Origin: Ostrinia nubilalis
Lineage: Eukaryota; Arthropoda; Insecta; Lepidoptera; Crambidae
Length of the DNA: 64,000 bases
Reading direction: 5' to 3'
Assembly: GCF_963855985.1 (NCBI RefSeq)
Contig: NW_026973566.1
Coordinates: 992,001 to 1,056,000 of the forward strand
Shown here: piece by piece, positions 52,029-62,804 of the stretch
Layout of the letters: every line of letters starts with the position of its first letter
How positions within the stretch are numbered: the first letter of the stretch is position 1
The notes under the pieces: model-generated
The model's database searches: none
Seen by the model: the letters and a program-made list of their open reading frames with translations, nothing else
What the model was told of the DNA's origin: nothing
Made by a program: the position numbers and the translations under genes

Positions 52029-52947
52029 CAGTAGTAATTTGTTTAATGAATTAAAGACTGAATTGATGTCAAAGTTTAAAATTAAAGATTTGGGACAATT
52101 AAAGCAATGTTTAGGTATGAGGGTAAAAACATATGAAAATGGTAATATTTCCTTAGACCAAGAGAAATTTGTAGATCATATTTTGAGTAAGTTTAATATG
52201 ACAAACTGTAATGTTGCTGACACTCCTATTGAGAATAATTTAAAGTTAGAAAAAAATGTAGATATTTGTAAAGAATACCCATACCAGCAACTAATAGGAA
52301 GTTTAATGTATTTAAGTGTTTTAACTCGACCAGACATTTCATATAGTGTAAACTATTTGAGTCAGTTTAATAACTGTTACTCACCTACTCATTGGAAACA
52401 TGCAAAACGAATATTAAGATATTTATGTAAGACTAAATCTTATGGGCTAATGTTTAGCAAAGATGATTGTAACTTGGAAGGTTATGTTGATGCAGATTGG
52501 GCCTCAGATTCTTTAGATAGGAGGTCGTATACAGGTTTTTACTTTAAGTTTTCTGGATCAGTTATCACATATGAATGTAAGAAACAAAGAACTATTGCTT
52601 TGTCAAGTACTGAGGCCGAGTATATGGCGGTAACGGAGGCATGCAAAGAGGCAATTTATTTAAAAAACTTATTATGTGAAATTGATGTGAACTTTTGTGA
52701 TTATACAATAACTTTATATAATGATAATCAGGGGGCTCGGAAGTTAACTGAGAATCCATTGTACCATAAAAGAACTAAGCATATAGATGTGCGTCACCAT
52801 TTTGTTAGAGAAGCCGTTGCCAACAAACATGTAAAGATAGTTTATCTACCAACGTCTGAAATGCCTGCCGACCTACTGACAAAGGGATTAGGTAATGTAA
52901 AACATAGCTATTTTGTAAAGAAGCTAGGTATTCAAAGTATAGTATAA
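52020..52947 (+). CDS. Copia pol C-terminal part: RT end and RNase H
   Basis: After the shift the frame reads LFNELKTELMSKFKIKDLGQ, LGMRV, and PYQQLIGSLMYLSVLTRPDI, all standard Copia RT/connection motifs. RNase H acids are in GYVDADWASD, SSTEAEYMA and YNDNQGA. Ends KKLGIQSIV at 52,947. The segment is fully open. Without the one-base break the polyprotein would be ~1,300 residues, normal for Copia. Confidence 0.93.
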
Positions 52948-53035
52948 TGGCTGTCATACTTTAGTATAGTACTTTGATGTAATACTCTATGTAATATAGT
53001 TTACCCAATGTTTAGATTATTTTGATAAGTGTAGG

Positions 53036-53181
53036 TGTTAGATCTATATCAAAATAATTTATTATAAACACTAGCGCCATCCAATGTAGGCTGTATATTT
53101 ATGTGTACCTGGCTCCTGTCTTGTCTATGCTATTTAAAAATAAAAGTTAGTCTGTGGAAAACCGTCTCCCGTGTTTCAATA
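53036..53181 (+). repeat. Copia 3' LTR (146 bp)
   Basis: Identical by eye to the 5' LTR. AAGTGTAGG before it is a weak polypurine tract. Confidence 0.95.
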
Positions 53182-54460
53182 GGACCATTGCTCTTTCTGA
53201 TTTATATAAATGATCTACCTTTTTATTCAAAGGACCTTTGTGAGATAGTATTATTTGCTGATGACCCTTCTTTAATTTTTAAAACTAACAGGCGTCAGGA
53301 AATATTTGACGACGTGAATAATGCTCTTTCCAAAGTATTAGACTGGTTTACAACTAATAATTTGCTATTAAACGCAAAAAAAACTAAATGTTTAAAATTC
53401 ACTATGCCTAATGTCAAACAAATTAACACAAATATTACAGTAAATAATGAACGTATTGAACTGATAAACTCTACTATTTTTCTAGGTATTACTCTAGACT
53501 GTAAATTACAATGGGGCCCCCATATTGCTGCCTTGGCGGGAAGACTTAGTTCAGCTGCCTTTGCGGTGAGAAAGATCAGAAACTTGACTGATGTTGAAAC
53601 AGCAAGGCTTGTATATTTTAGTTATTTTCATAGTATTATGTCTTATGGTCTTTTACTGTGGGGCTCAGCAGCAGACATAGAATCAATTTTCATTTTACAG
53701 AAAAGAGCTGTTCGGGCAATATACGGTCTTAAACCACGTGACTCGCTTAGAGAAGTTTTTAAAGAAATCAATATATTGACTGTGGCTTCGCAATATATAT
53801 TTGATAACATTATATATGTCCGTAAACATCTACATTTATTTACTAAGAAAAGCGACGTCCACACATTTAACACGAGACATAAGAATAAACTTGCTGTTCC
53901 ATCTTTTAGGTTGCATAAAATTGGTAATTCATTCTTGGGGAAATGCATTACCATATTTAACAAAATACCACACAACCTTGTCGAATTACCAATAAACAAA
54001 TTTAAGATACATATAAAAAATACCCTTATGTCCAAAGGGTACTACAAGGTTCGAGACTATATTGATGACAAGGATGCGTGGTCAGTTCAGTCTGCACATA
54101 TTTGATGTACTCGAATTTGGTTATTCTTAGCGTTAGATAATTCCCGGCAATTAGTGGTGACTGAGTTTGTTCCGGCGTTTCTTCTCAGCACTTGCCATAT
54201 GGGGCATTTCACGCGAAGCGGACAGCGAAAATCAAGTCAGGTTTTGGATTTTGTTCATATTTGGATTAAATGTACTGCTATATGACCTGAATGGATGTGC
54301 ATCATTATAATTTTTTTATGACGCTTAGTTTATTTTTTATGAGCGTTCAAAAAATTGGTAAAATTTTAGGAACAGATTTTTCAGAAGCTATTACTGCTAT
54401 TATTACATTTGATTAAAAATAAAGTAACTATTGGACTTTGAAGAATAAATAACTGTGTTT
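53182..54460 (+). pseudogene. LINE E, ORF2 RT end, C-terminus and 3' untranslated region
   Basis: It continues LLFLIYINDLPFYSKDLCEI, with FADDPSLIF in the place of YADD (Tyr to Phe, two Asp kept). Thumb blocks FLGITLDCKLQWGPH and LVYFSYFHSIMSYGLLLWGS and the C-terminus GYYKVRDYIDD lead to a stop at 54,105. The 3' untranslated region contains CTTCTCAGCACTTGCCATAT, also seen in related LINE tails, and fades near 54,460. The leading GGACC is the Copia duplication. Confidence 0.85.
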
Positions 54461-54904
54461 CTTACTATTTACTACAAATTTGAAATTTCTTTTTTGTTCA
54501 CATAGAAAACCGGAAGTAAAGTTTTAAAATTGAATTTTACAAAACTTCGGGATTTTTAAAATTTTAAATTTTTATTTTAAAATATACCTAGTAGTCTATA
54601 AATAATGTGTGTAAAGTTGTAGAATGGAGTCTGTATTGGTTTTTGATTTAGACGCAGTAAAGTGCGAGCGCGCCGCAATGAGCGTCATACTGGCTATCGA
54701 CATTTGGCTACTGTATAAAAATTATTTGTTCGAAAATAACTGAAACGTTAATATTGTTGCATGCATACTCTTACACAATTATAATTTTGACTTGGCGAAC
54801 TTCGTACCGTCTAACAGACAATGATTGTTGGCATTGAGAAGGTGCGTATTACGTCGCGGACTACCCACATCTTATTAAATAATACACTAAAAACATTATT
54901 CTTT
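54461..54904. other. No gene seen
   Basis: AT-rich. The ORF-like stretches are short. Nothing I can assign. Confidence 0.5.
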
Positions 54905-55069
54905 TTTTATAGGTAGTTGGCTAGCTACCTCTATATCAAATTTCATCAAAATCTGCCCAGCCGTTGTTGACTTATAAATCGTTTAACTAACACGACTTTG
55001 TTTTATGTATAAAACAAAGAACGGCTGAACAGATTTTAATGAAATTTGGTATGGAGATAGCTGGCACCC
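54905..55069. repeat. Short inverted-repeat (MITE-like) element
   Basis: CTAGCTACCTCTATATCAAA...TTTCATCAAAATCTGCCCAG on one side pairs with CGGCTGAACAGATTTTAATG...ATGGAGATAGCTGG on the other, around a centre near 54,985. The motif AACAGATTTTAATGAAATTT is a common lepidopteran repeat end. Confidence 0.6.
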
Positions 55070-55085
55070 TTTTTTTTTTTTTTTT
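55070..55085 (-). other. Poly(A) tail of LINE D (T16 on the plus strand)
   Basis: A run of 16 T directly follows the MITE-like element and precedes the LINE D 3' region, so it is the 3' end of the minus-strand LINE. Confidence 0.75.
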
Positions 55086-55280
55086 ACGGGGAAAAAATGC
55101 GTTGAATCGCATACCTACCCTGCGGGGACAGGGTAGGTTATGTGGGGCTCACCACGTCAGAAGGACGAGGCATACCCACTAAAAAGACCCCGGTGCTCCG
55201 TCACTCGCCATAAGTGGGAGGAGACTGTGGGTTTCCGGACAAAGCCTTCTCTACCACAGCCCCTCCCGGCGATTGCCCGC

Positions 55281-57700
55281 CTACATGGCGGGCCCTACAA
55301 GCCCCCCAGGACGGGGGGCGACAGGAACAGCTGGAAGCACACAGCTGTTCCCGTCCGACGGTGGTGGTGACCTGTGCAATGCAGGCGGGGGCGCCCCCAC
55401 GCCCCCGGCCCGCTGGCCATCACCGAGGAGAGGAAACTGGAGGCGATCATATTGTCGCCTCCTCTGACCCCTCCGCCGTCGCCGGAGCGAGGGCGCGTTT
55501 GGATCATCCTCGCGCTCTCGCTCCGCGACCTCCTTCTGAGACATCACGTCTTCACAGAAGGAGGCCATCGCCATCCAGGCCTCGTTGCTGTCCAGCATAG
55601 TTTTGACTATACTGGGCAGCACAAGGTCCCGGCCCACCGCCGCGATAAGGGTATTGCGCTGCGGAGCCCACGCCGGACATACCGCAAGGGTATGCGGCGT
55701 GTCCTCCGCACCGCCGCGACATGCGTGGCAGGACGGCGTCTCTTCCCTTCCAATGCGGTACAGATATGAGCCAAAGCATCCGTGCCCGGTCAACATCTGT
55801 ACCAAATGAAAGAAAAGGTACCCATGCGGGCGCTCGAGCCACCTTTCTATGGTCGGCGCCAGCGCATCCAAGGTTCGGCGGCCCGACTCGGCAACGGCGA
55901 GGTGGTCTGCCCACTGCTGGACCACAGTTTCGCGAGCCTCGCGCCGAACCGCCTCCCTCTCCTCGAAGGCGGGGCGTTCCCCCCGCTCTTTCTGGGCCGC
56001 CATCCATCTGTAAACGGCGGCCTGGACATGCGCTTCCAGCTCCCAGGGAGGGGTCCCTGCCAAGGCGCATGCTGCGTCGAAGCCGACGGTGCGATACGCC
56101 CTGGCAACCTTCTGGGCGATGGCCCGTTGAGGTCTCCGGAGGTGGGCCGCGTTCCCCCTCCTGTCGAGGGTATCAGCCCATATGGGAGCCCCGTATAGGG
56201 CCATACTTTTAAGAATGCCGGCATAGAGTTGCCGGCATTTCGCCCTAGGACCCCCCAGATTTGGGAGCAGCCACGAGAAGGCGTCGGCTGCCTTTCTTAG
56301 GCGCGGCGACAGGTTGGCGAAATGTGCGCCAAACTGCCACCGGCTATCAATGATTAGGCCCAGATATTTGAACTGGGCCTTGACATCGATCCTAACACCT
56401 GCCACCATGATATGGGCATCAGGAGGGATCTTCTTACGGGGCCCGTGGAAATAGATGGCCTCCGTTTTATGGAGAGCTACCCCGAGCCCCAGACGCCCAA
56501 TTCTGTTGGCGACCGTTGTGCCACCTGTAGCGGCCAGGCAGGCCGCCTCGTCATAATTCCTCCCCCGGGCAGTTACAAGGGTATCGTCTGCATAGCAGAT
56601 GATGTCCAATGCCCGGAGGGAGGGTAGCAGGACCCAGTCATATCCGATGTTCCACAAGAGCGGACCAAGAACGGACCCCTGTGGAACACCGGACCTGACG
56701 CCATGCCTTCGAAGTTGGCCGGCTCTGTCCACGAACAGTATTTCTCGGTCCGACAGGTAGTCGGCCAACAGACTCTCTAGATAAGGAGGCACCTCGTGGT
56801 ATCGAAGCGCCTCCAATATGGTGGTGTGGGGAATGGTATTGAACGCGTTGGCTATATCTTTTGATATAGCCATCACGCCATCCCCTGCATCAACTGCCTG
56901 CTGGACAAGGCCTTTTAAGTGGGACAGAGCGTCAATGGTCGACCGGCCTGCCCGAAAGCCAAATTGGGCCTCGGAAAGATTGGGCCCATTTTCCGTCAAG
57001 TGCTCGACGAGGCGATACGCTATGATGCGTTCGAATAGTTTCCCTACCTCGTCGAGCAGGACTATAATAGGCCTGTATGCAGAGGGGGAGTCAGTTGGGC
57101 GGCCCTCCTTGCGCAACAGGCACAGCTGCCCCTCCTTCCAGGGTTTCGGGAATTTTCCGATAACAAAGCACTGGTCGAAAAGCTCCAGGAACCGACTTTC
57201 CAGTTCTGCGGAAGCCAGGGCCACCATCTTGGCCGGGATACCATCGGGGCCAGGAGCCGTCTTTTTGGCGCGGATTCTTAAAATAGCCGCGCCAAATTCC
57301 CCGTTTGTGATGGAAGGAGGAGCGTCCTGAGCGGTTGGACTAGCTGCCCTGCGGTGATCGGCCATTTGCGGTGGGATGAAAGAGGCAGGCTGACTCGGAA
57401 AGAGCGCCTGCACAACCCTATCCAGCAAAGTCGGCTCCATGGTCTCGGTTAGCGGGGGGCCGATAGGGCGTAGCTTATTTCTGGCCGCCTTGTACGGCCT
57501 CCCCCACGGATCCTCATCCAAGCTCGCCAGCATCTCGGCTCTAGCCCGATCCTTGGCGGCGCCGATTTCCGTCTTGAGGACCCGTTTCGCCTCCACGTAA
57601 GTGCTATAGAGGCGGGCCTCATTTGATGGATCTCGAACTGCGCGGCGTCGGCTCCTAGTGTAGGCCCTCCTAGCCGCATTGCAGGTGGTCCGCATCTCCG
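55281..57700 (-). pseudogene. LINE D (R1 clade), ORF2 RT and C-terminal domain (second part)
   Basis: The minus-strand frame, ~805 codons, follows the insertion at 57,701. It has AIWAEMRTTC, KKTAPGPDGIPAKMV, AYRPIIVLLDEVGKLFE, VMAISKDIANAFNTIPH (D region), SGVPQGSVLGPLLWNIGYD and CYADDTLV, then FKYLGLIIDSRWQFGAHF. A CHACRGGAEDTPHTLAVC knuckle lies near the C-terminus. This is the R1-clade layout. The frame is open to the stop at 55,281, and ~195 bp of 3' sequence end at the poly(A). The ATG at 57,731 lies in the inserted element, not in LINE D. Confidence 0.88.
57699..57700 (+). repeat. Target-site duplication CG (left) of the 5.1-kb element
   Basis: CG here and at 62,803-62,804. Counting it once restores the LINE D frame (SMELAEMRTTC). 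Confidence 0.7.
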
Positions 57701-57947
57701 CCCAGATAGCAAGCGAACTTGCTGCAAACATGATTTTTATTTGAAATTAGATTGTCACGTCAAATATGACAAATCAAGTTTGTGGCAATATTGCTGTAAG
57801 CTTTTTGATTTAGGTATGATGTTTCAAGGCTTTTTTAATTTTGAAGCAAGTTTGCATTTTGCGCTATGTTTCAAAGATGAAGTATCAAGTTTGTTTTTTG
57901 TTTGTTACAAACTTGCGTTAAACTGTCATACGCATGGAGCAAATAAT

Positions 57948-58410
57948 CAGTGTTGCCAGAAGGTTACTTTTGAACTGCTTTGGTTACTTTTAGGTTACAC
58001 TAATGAAAAGGTTACTTTTAGGTGATTTTTCAGAAATTGTAGAATTAACTTTTACAGGTTATTCAGTAAAAATATTAATAGTGACAATTAAAAAATTATG
58101 TCATAAACTGCATTTAAACATGAATTTGATTTATTATTTGTTAAAGACAATGAGTTTTAGCAAATGTTTTTTTGATAATAAAACGCAAATCCATGAAACG
58201 GTTTTATACGACCGGTCACTTTTCGGTCTTCATGGAATGGTCAAAATTTCGAATTTAGGTAAACATGAACCATCCATGAACAACCTTACACAATCGCTCC
58301 GCACCCCCCCCCCCCCCCCCCCCCCCCGTATGAAGGTTACTTTTTATTCAAAAAGGTTACATTTTTTTATATTTCTGGTAATTTCTGACAAGACCCGACT
58401 GGCAACACTG
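57948..58410. mobile_element. hAT-type MITE with 8-bp duplication
   Basis: Ends CAGTGTTGCCAG and CTGGCAACACTG, flanked by CAAATAAT on both sides (57,940-57,947 and 58,411-58,418). An 8-bp duplication and CAG-type ends are the hAT signature. The interior repeats AGGTTACTTTT and carries a 24-base C run. Confidence 0.88.
58304..58327 (+). repeat. C24 homopolymer
   Basis: Twenty-four C in a row inside the hAT MITE. The length is likely to be unreliable in any assembly. Confidence 0.9.
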
Positions 58411-58559
58411 CAAATAATCACTAGTGGTCATACGCCAACGTCACTCGCCCGAAGCCATAAAAAAGAAAACAAAAACTTCCGGTTCCGGAAGAAAAAACAG
58501 CCAAGTGTTTTGCACTTTTGCAGCATACTCTCTAATCTGTGTTTTGCAGTGCACAAAAT

Positions 58560-58665
58560 CAGTGGTAGAACGTAGAACCTACAAGTTTTTTTGTTTTGCA
58601 CGGTGTTTTATTTAATAAACGCTTCTGTTGTGCGAATTGGACGCGTGACGTGCTGAAGATTAAAG
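58560..58665 (+). promoter_or_regulatory. Possible promoter and non-coding first exon of the passenger gene
   Basis: CTTCCGGTTCCGGAAG at 58,478-58,493 is an ETS-like palindrome upstream. The stretch ends in AAAG|gttagttc near 58,666, a good donor, and the next acceptor is TTTGGTTTCAG at 59,281-59,291. Inference only. Confidence 0.3.
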
Positions 58666-60423
58666 GTTAGTTCATTTATTTTTACTTTTACAAACAGAAT
58701 TAATGATAATATGTAGTTCATATCTATCCCTTAAACCTTATTTACCTACTTTCAAACCCAGGCAACGTGTTCCAAGTGTTAAAAAACTCATTAAAACTCT
58801 CTCTAACCCTAAATAGTTCCTGCATGTTCGATCCTGTTTAGTTATGCATATTACTCAATATCTATTTCTAATTATCTATGTGTAACAGAAAGGTGTTATT
58901 GTAAGTTGTAAATGTACATCGTGGACCCTGTCTTGCACTGCAATTGGAAAATAATACATAAATAGAACGTCTAAAATTAACAAATATCCTCAAATAAAAT
59001 AAATTAATTGCTGTACAGTGACTGACATTGATGGAAAAGTCATAGTTTTTCCTTTCAATAATTATCATGTTGCTATGAAAATGCTACACTCATAGCACTT
59101 CAAAATTGTAAATGTAAATATAAAATACCCCCTAAACATCCTATCCACCTTATCATGTACTTTTATCCTACCTCGTTTAATTCTTAAAATTGTTAGTTAT
59201 GTCTTAGCAAAGGTAACATAAATTTCCTCCTACATACCTATCTATTATATTATATAATATAATTATAATTAATAGTGTTATTTGGTTTCAGACTTTGCAT
59301 AATGGAATCAAAAAAATTTTTTTTGGTTACATTTTTAGATGAAGATGATGCTCCTGGCATAGTTTCATCAAAGTGGTTAAGATACCAACACTTGTTATTA
59401 CCCTAATGTATGCACTGAAGAAATCAAAAACAAACTTGAAGAAGATGCCTGCACCTGAAGCAACATGGTCACAATATCAAATAAAAATACTTAAAAGTTA
59501 TGGTAAAATAATTTTCTTTATTTTTGTATTGCTAAGTTATAACTAGATTTTACTATTGTGAGACTTTTTTATTTATTTCAGAAACTTATGGCGAAGCACG
59601 ATTACATTTAAAAAAAGCGGAAGAAACCTGAAATTTGGACTCAGACGAAGCAGAAAATGATGTTACAAATGAAGTGACAGTGGACATAATGTCTGCTGTA
59701 AATTACCCAGTCACCTCCGGTTCTAAAGAGGCCAAGCAAACACAACTCTAAAGCTGTTAACTGCCAATCAGGTAACAGGTTTTTATAACATGCAATGAGC
59801 TTCTCTCGTCAAAGATGCAATGCGACAAAATTTCATATTTTCACTTGTTTTAGTTATGACTTTTCCATGTTTTTTTATTTGTTACAGAGTGCATTACAAA
59901 CAAGCAATATGCTATACAGCAGAGTCATATGATTCAGATTGTGTCAGACCTAGCTAACCAAATGGCTGAAATCAATAGAAAATTGGATTTACCGTTAGCT
60001 AGGTCCGAAGAAACATTTTCACCAACAGATGACAATGCAGGTCTTTCAGAACTTTTGGCAAGTCTACCAGTAAAAGATATTGCAAGTTTTAATAATTTCG
60101 ATGACCATTTAAAAATAAACAAGAATACAGGCAATAGTATGTATAAATTAAATACTTAAACACAGGGCAAATTTTATTATTCTATGAAAACATTCTAATG
60201 CTACTTTAATTAAATTTCAGATGTCATTTTTGTCTGGTATTGGCGGCAGAAATGTAAGAAGCCTTACGACTAATATGTTGAGACGAATAATTCTAGATGA
60301 TGTAGCCGAGTTGTATTCGTTAACTGGGAAACAGATGAAAAATTCGAATAAAAAGTCATTTATGAGTACAGAAACCTATAAATTAATCTTTCGTAAGTGC
60401 CTTTATTTTATTACAAACTTATA

Positions 60424-60606
60424 CAGGGTGTAAATGAATTCATAGGCAACCTTGCAGGGGGTGGCTCAGACCATCATTATGAACTTTTCCTATGACCAAT
60501 TTTTCCTGTTTTCATACAAAAACTGATCACGAAAATAAATTTGTTCATAATGATGGTCTGAGCTTCCCCCTGCAAGGTTGCCAATGAATTCATTTAGATA
60601 CACCTG
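60424..60606. mobile_element. TA-flanked palindromic MITE in an intron of the passenger gene
   Basis: Ends CAGGGTGTAAATGAATTCAT and its inverse CAGGTGTATCTAAATGAATT, with AACCTTGCAGGGGG arms and TA on each side. The 183-bp element is mostly self-complementary. Confidence 0.75.
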
Positions 60607-60828
60607 TATATCTCTCAATATACCTACTACTATTATTTTCTGAATCATTCGTGTTTGTTAGTGTTAATTATTTCTATTTTATTTTTCAGAAATATGTAGA
60701 AAAATCAACGAAGATGTAACTGAAGACAGTCTAAAAGAAATTATAAGTGATTGGCTAAATCAAGCTAAAGTTAGACTTTCAAAAAGGTAAGATTTAATTT
60801 ATTTACATTAGATGTATTTTATTTTACA

Positions 60829-62084
60829 CTAGCGACCCGCCCCGGCTTCACACGGGTACATGTATTATACATTATGTATAAAACAAAGTTGCTGTCGCTG
60901 TCTGTTCCTATATACATATGCTTAAATCTTTAAAACTATGCAATGGATTTTGATGCGGTTTTCAACAATAGTTAGAGGGATTTATGAGAAAGGTTATACA
61001 GTGTGTCCGGGCATGTAGTGATCAAACTTTAAGGGCGTGATCTATGGACAATTTTATCGGTGAAAATACTTTAAATTTGGGGCTTGACCCATTTCTCGCA
61101 TATTTACAAGGATTTAAGTTTTTAATTTTCAGTTTTCACCTATTCCTTCAAAAACAAGTGATAGCGTGGGTAGTTTAACATTAATAAGCAAAAATTTTAT
61201 ATCATGCGATAGCCAATAAAATTATCTATTAGTAGAAGTAGAAAACAGATACAAGTATCATACATTTTAAGGGTGTAAGAATGGATTTAATTAGAAATAA
61301 ACACGATTTTTTTCTCATCTTTTTCAGTTATTTCCCAACACAAGAAAAACCAGGTCGTTAAGGTATGTTTTATTTGCATTTTATTATTAGTATTTGAGCT
61401 ATTCTACAAAACGAATGTAAATTTATTAGTCTACGTCTATCAATTTCGACGTAATTGTTGAACAGAGATACCCATTCCCAGCGATTTCCATAGTAATCGG
61501 AATAGGTTGTGTGATTCTTTCAGGCAGTGCATTTTCGCATGTCGCGTGCGCTATGGAAACCGCTGGGAAGGGGTATCTTTGTTCAACAATTACGTCGAAA
61601 TTGATAGACGTAGACTAATAAATTTACATTCGTTTTGTAGAATAGCTCAAATACTAACAATAAAATGCAAATAAAACATACCTTAACGACCTGGTTTTTC
61701 TTGTGTTGGGAAATAACTGAAAAAGATGTGAAAAAAATCGTGTTTATTTCTAATTAAATCCATTCTTACACCCTTAAAATGTATGATACTTGTATCTGTT
61801 TTCTACTTCTACTAATAGATAATTTTATTGGCTATCGCATGATATAAAATTTTTGCTTATTAATGTTAAACTACCCACGCTATCACTTGTTATTGAAGGA
61901 AGAGGTGAAAACTTAAAATTAAAAACTTAAATCCTTGTAAATATGCGAGAAATGGGTCAAGCCCCAAATTTAAAGTATTTTCACCGATAAAATTGTCCAT
62001 AGATTACGCCCTTAAAGTTTGATCACTACATGCCCGGACACACTGTATAATAGAACCCCATACGAATCCGGGGCGGGTCGCTAG
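60829..62084. mobile_element. Two inverted Helitron-type ends flanking the fold-back element
   Basis: CTAGCGACCCGCCCCGGCTT at 60,829 (after A) and its inverse CCGGGGCGGGTCGCTAG ending at 62,084 (before T) are both Helitron 3'-type ends, one on each strand. Between them lie ~170 bp of repeat and the element at 60,999-62,045. A further inverted piece (GGGACAGACAGACAGCGACT) at 62,115 shows more copies of the same family. Confidence 0.55.
60999..62045. mobile_element. 1.05-kb fold-back element, ~495-bp arms, TA duplication
   Basis: Arms starting CAGTGTGTCCGGGCATGTAG are inverted copies with a few mismatches, from 60,999 to ~61,492 and from ~61,552 to 62,045, around a ~60-bp centre. TA flanks both ends. 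No frame of transposase length. TA plus long inverted arms suggests a Tc1/mariner-mobilised MITE. Confidence 0.8.
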
Positions 62085-62479
62085 TTATACATATATTACA
62101 TTATTATTACACAAGGGACAGACAGACAGCGACTTTCTTTTATACTATGTACCTAGTGATTTACAAATTTTAGATGTGCTCCTTTCAGAATTTTAACTAA
62201 TAACCCCTTACCCTTATAGTAGTTTTTAAGGATTACTATAAATATATTTATTTCAGACATAGTTCATAATTTTGTTAGTAGTACAGAAACTTATACAATT
62301 AAATGTAAAATAATGTCTTAACCTGTGGTAAATATACTTGTTTCTTTTTGTTTCAGAGCAGAAACACAAAATAAAGAAAAAAACCAATAACGGCGACCAT
62401 GAAACCGATTTTTTCTCATTTAAAGTAAGATAAGATAAAAGTATAAATAATAAAAAAATATATGTTATGTTTGTTGTTT

Positions 62480-62700
62480 TATTTAATGTCAAACATGCAT
62501 ATTCATTGCAAGTTTGTTAAGGCAAACTTACATATTATTTATAGAAGCAGACATAATGCAAGTTTGTTAAGGCAAACTTACATATAATTTATAGAAGCAG
62601 ACATAATGCAAGTTTGTTAAGGCAAACTTGCATATACTTTATAGAAACACATTAATGCAAGTTTGTCGCTCGGAAACTAGAAAGTTTGATTTAAACTTGC
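62480..62700 (+). repeat. Tandem subterminal units with GCAAGTTTG...CAAACTTGC palindromes
   Basis: Three ~59-60-bp units (TGCAAGTTTGTTAAGGCAAA then CTTACATAT...AGAAGCAGACATAA) lie at about 62,508, 62,568 and 62,606 before a degenerate fourth near 62,655. Each holds an inverted pair of the AAGTTTG motif seen at the other end of the element. Confidence 0.8.
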
Positions 62701-62802
62701 CTCAAGTTTATATACTTGCCATGGCAAATTTGAAACAAAGCTTCATTTTTGATACATCAAACTTACTGCAAGTCAGATTCAAGTTTAAATTGTTATCTGG
62801 GC

Positions 62803-62804
62803 GC
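62803..62804 (+). repeat. Target-site duplication CG (right) of the 5.1-kb element
   Basis: Partner of 57,699-57,700. Confidence 0.7.

Larger units (their letters stand above)
48852..53181 (+). mobile_element. Young Ty1/Copia retrotransposon inserted in LINE E
   Basis: 4.33 kb with identical 146-bp LTRs, a GGACC duplication, a copia-type primer site and a single gag-pol frame broken only by one frameshift in a T7 run. The domain order protease-integrase-RT-RNase H is that of Copia. Confidence 0.96.
59302..62390 (+). pseudogene. Decayed multi-exon gene resembling DUF4806 proteins
   Basis: Exon pieces with matching splice sites: 59,292-59,500 (MESKKFFLVTFLDED, IVSSKWL, then CYYPNVC and TWSQYQIKILKSY in shifted frames); 59,582-59,771 (TYGEARLHLKKAEET, then a stop); 59,888-60,136 (LASLPVKDIASFNNFDDHLK); 60,221-60,392 (FLSGIGGRNVRSL, RIILDDVAELYSLTGK); 60,690-60,786 (ICRKINEDV, ISDWLNQAKVRL); 62,357-62,390 (tail, stop). 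The S-W-L N-terminus plus ...IGG...VA..YS..G...F......I..A....WL..A..R order matches what I know of DUF4806 proteins of insects. At least three frameshifts and one stop show it is dead. Function of the family is unknown to me. Confidence 0.55.
57701..62802. mobile_element. 5.1-kb element with CCCAGATA inverted ends, carrying a spliced passenger gene
   Basis: Ends read CCCAGATAGCAA and, from the other side, CCCAGATAACAA. It splits LINE D with a CG duplication. GCAAGTTTG/CAAACTTGC motifs recur near both ends (at least four in the first 230 bp, and many in the last 320 bp). The interior holds a decayed multi-exon gene resembling DUF4806 proteins (59,302-62,390), a hAT MITE, a TA-flanked MITE, a fold-back element and Helitron-like ends. 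No transposase is recognised, and the CG duplication with these ends fits no superfamily I know with confidence. Confidence 0.7.

Noticed and set aside
55140..57330. Long plus-strand and alternative minus-strand frames across the R1-clade LINE
   Set aside because: GC-rich coding sequence of LINE D opens other frames. Only the 55,281-57,700 minus frame shows RT motifs.
57741..58575. Two open frames at the left of the 5.1-kb element as its transposase
   Set aside because: They run through subterminal repeats and the hAT MITE, are Phe/Leu/Cys-rich, and show no transposase motif.
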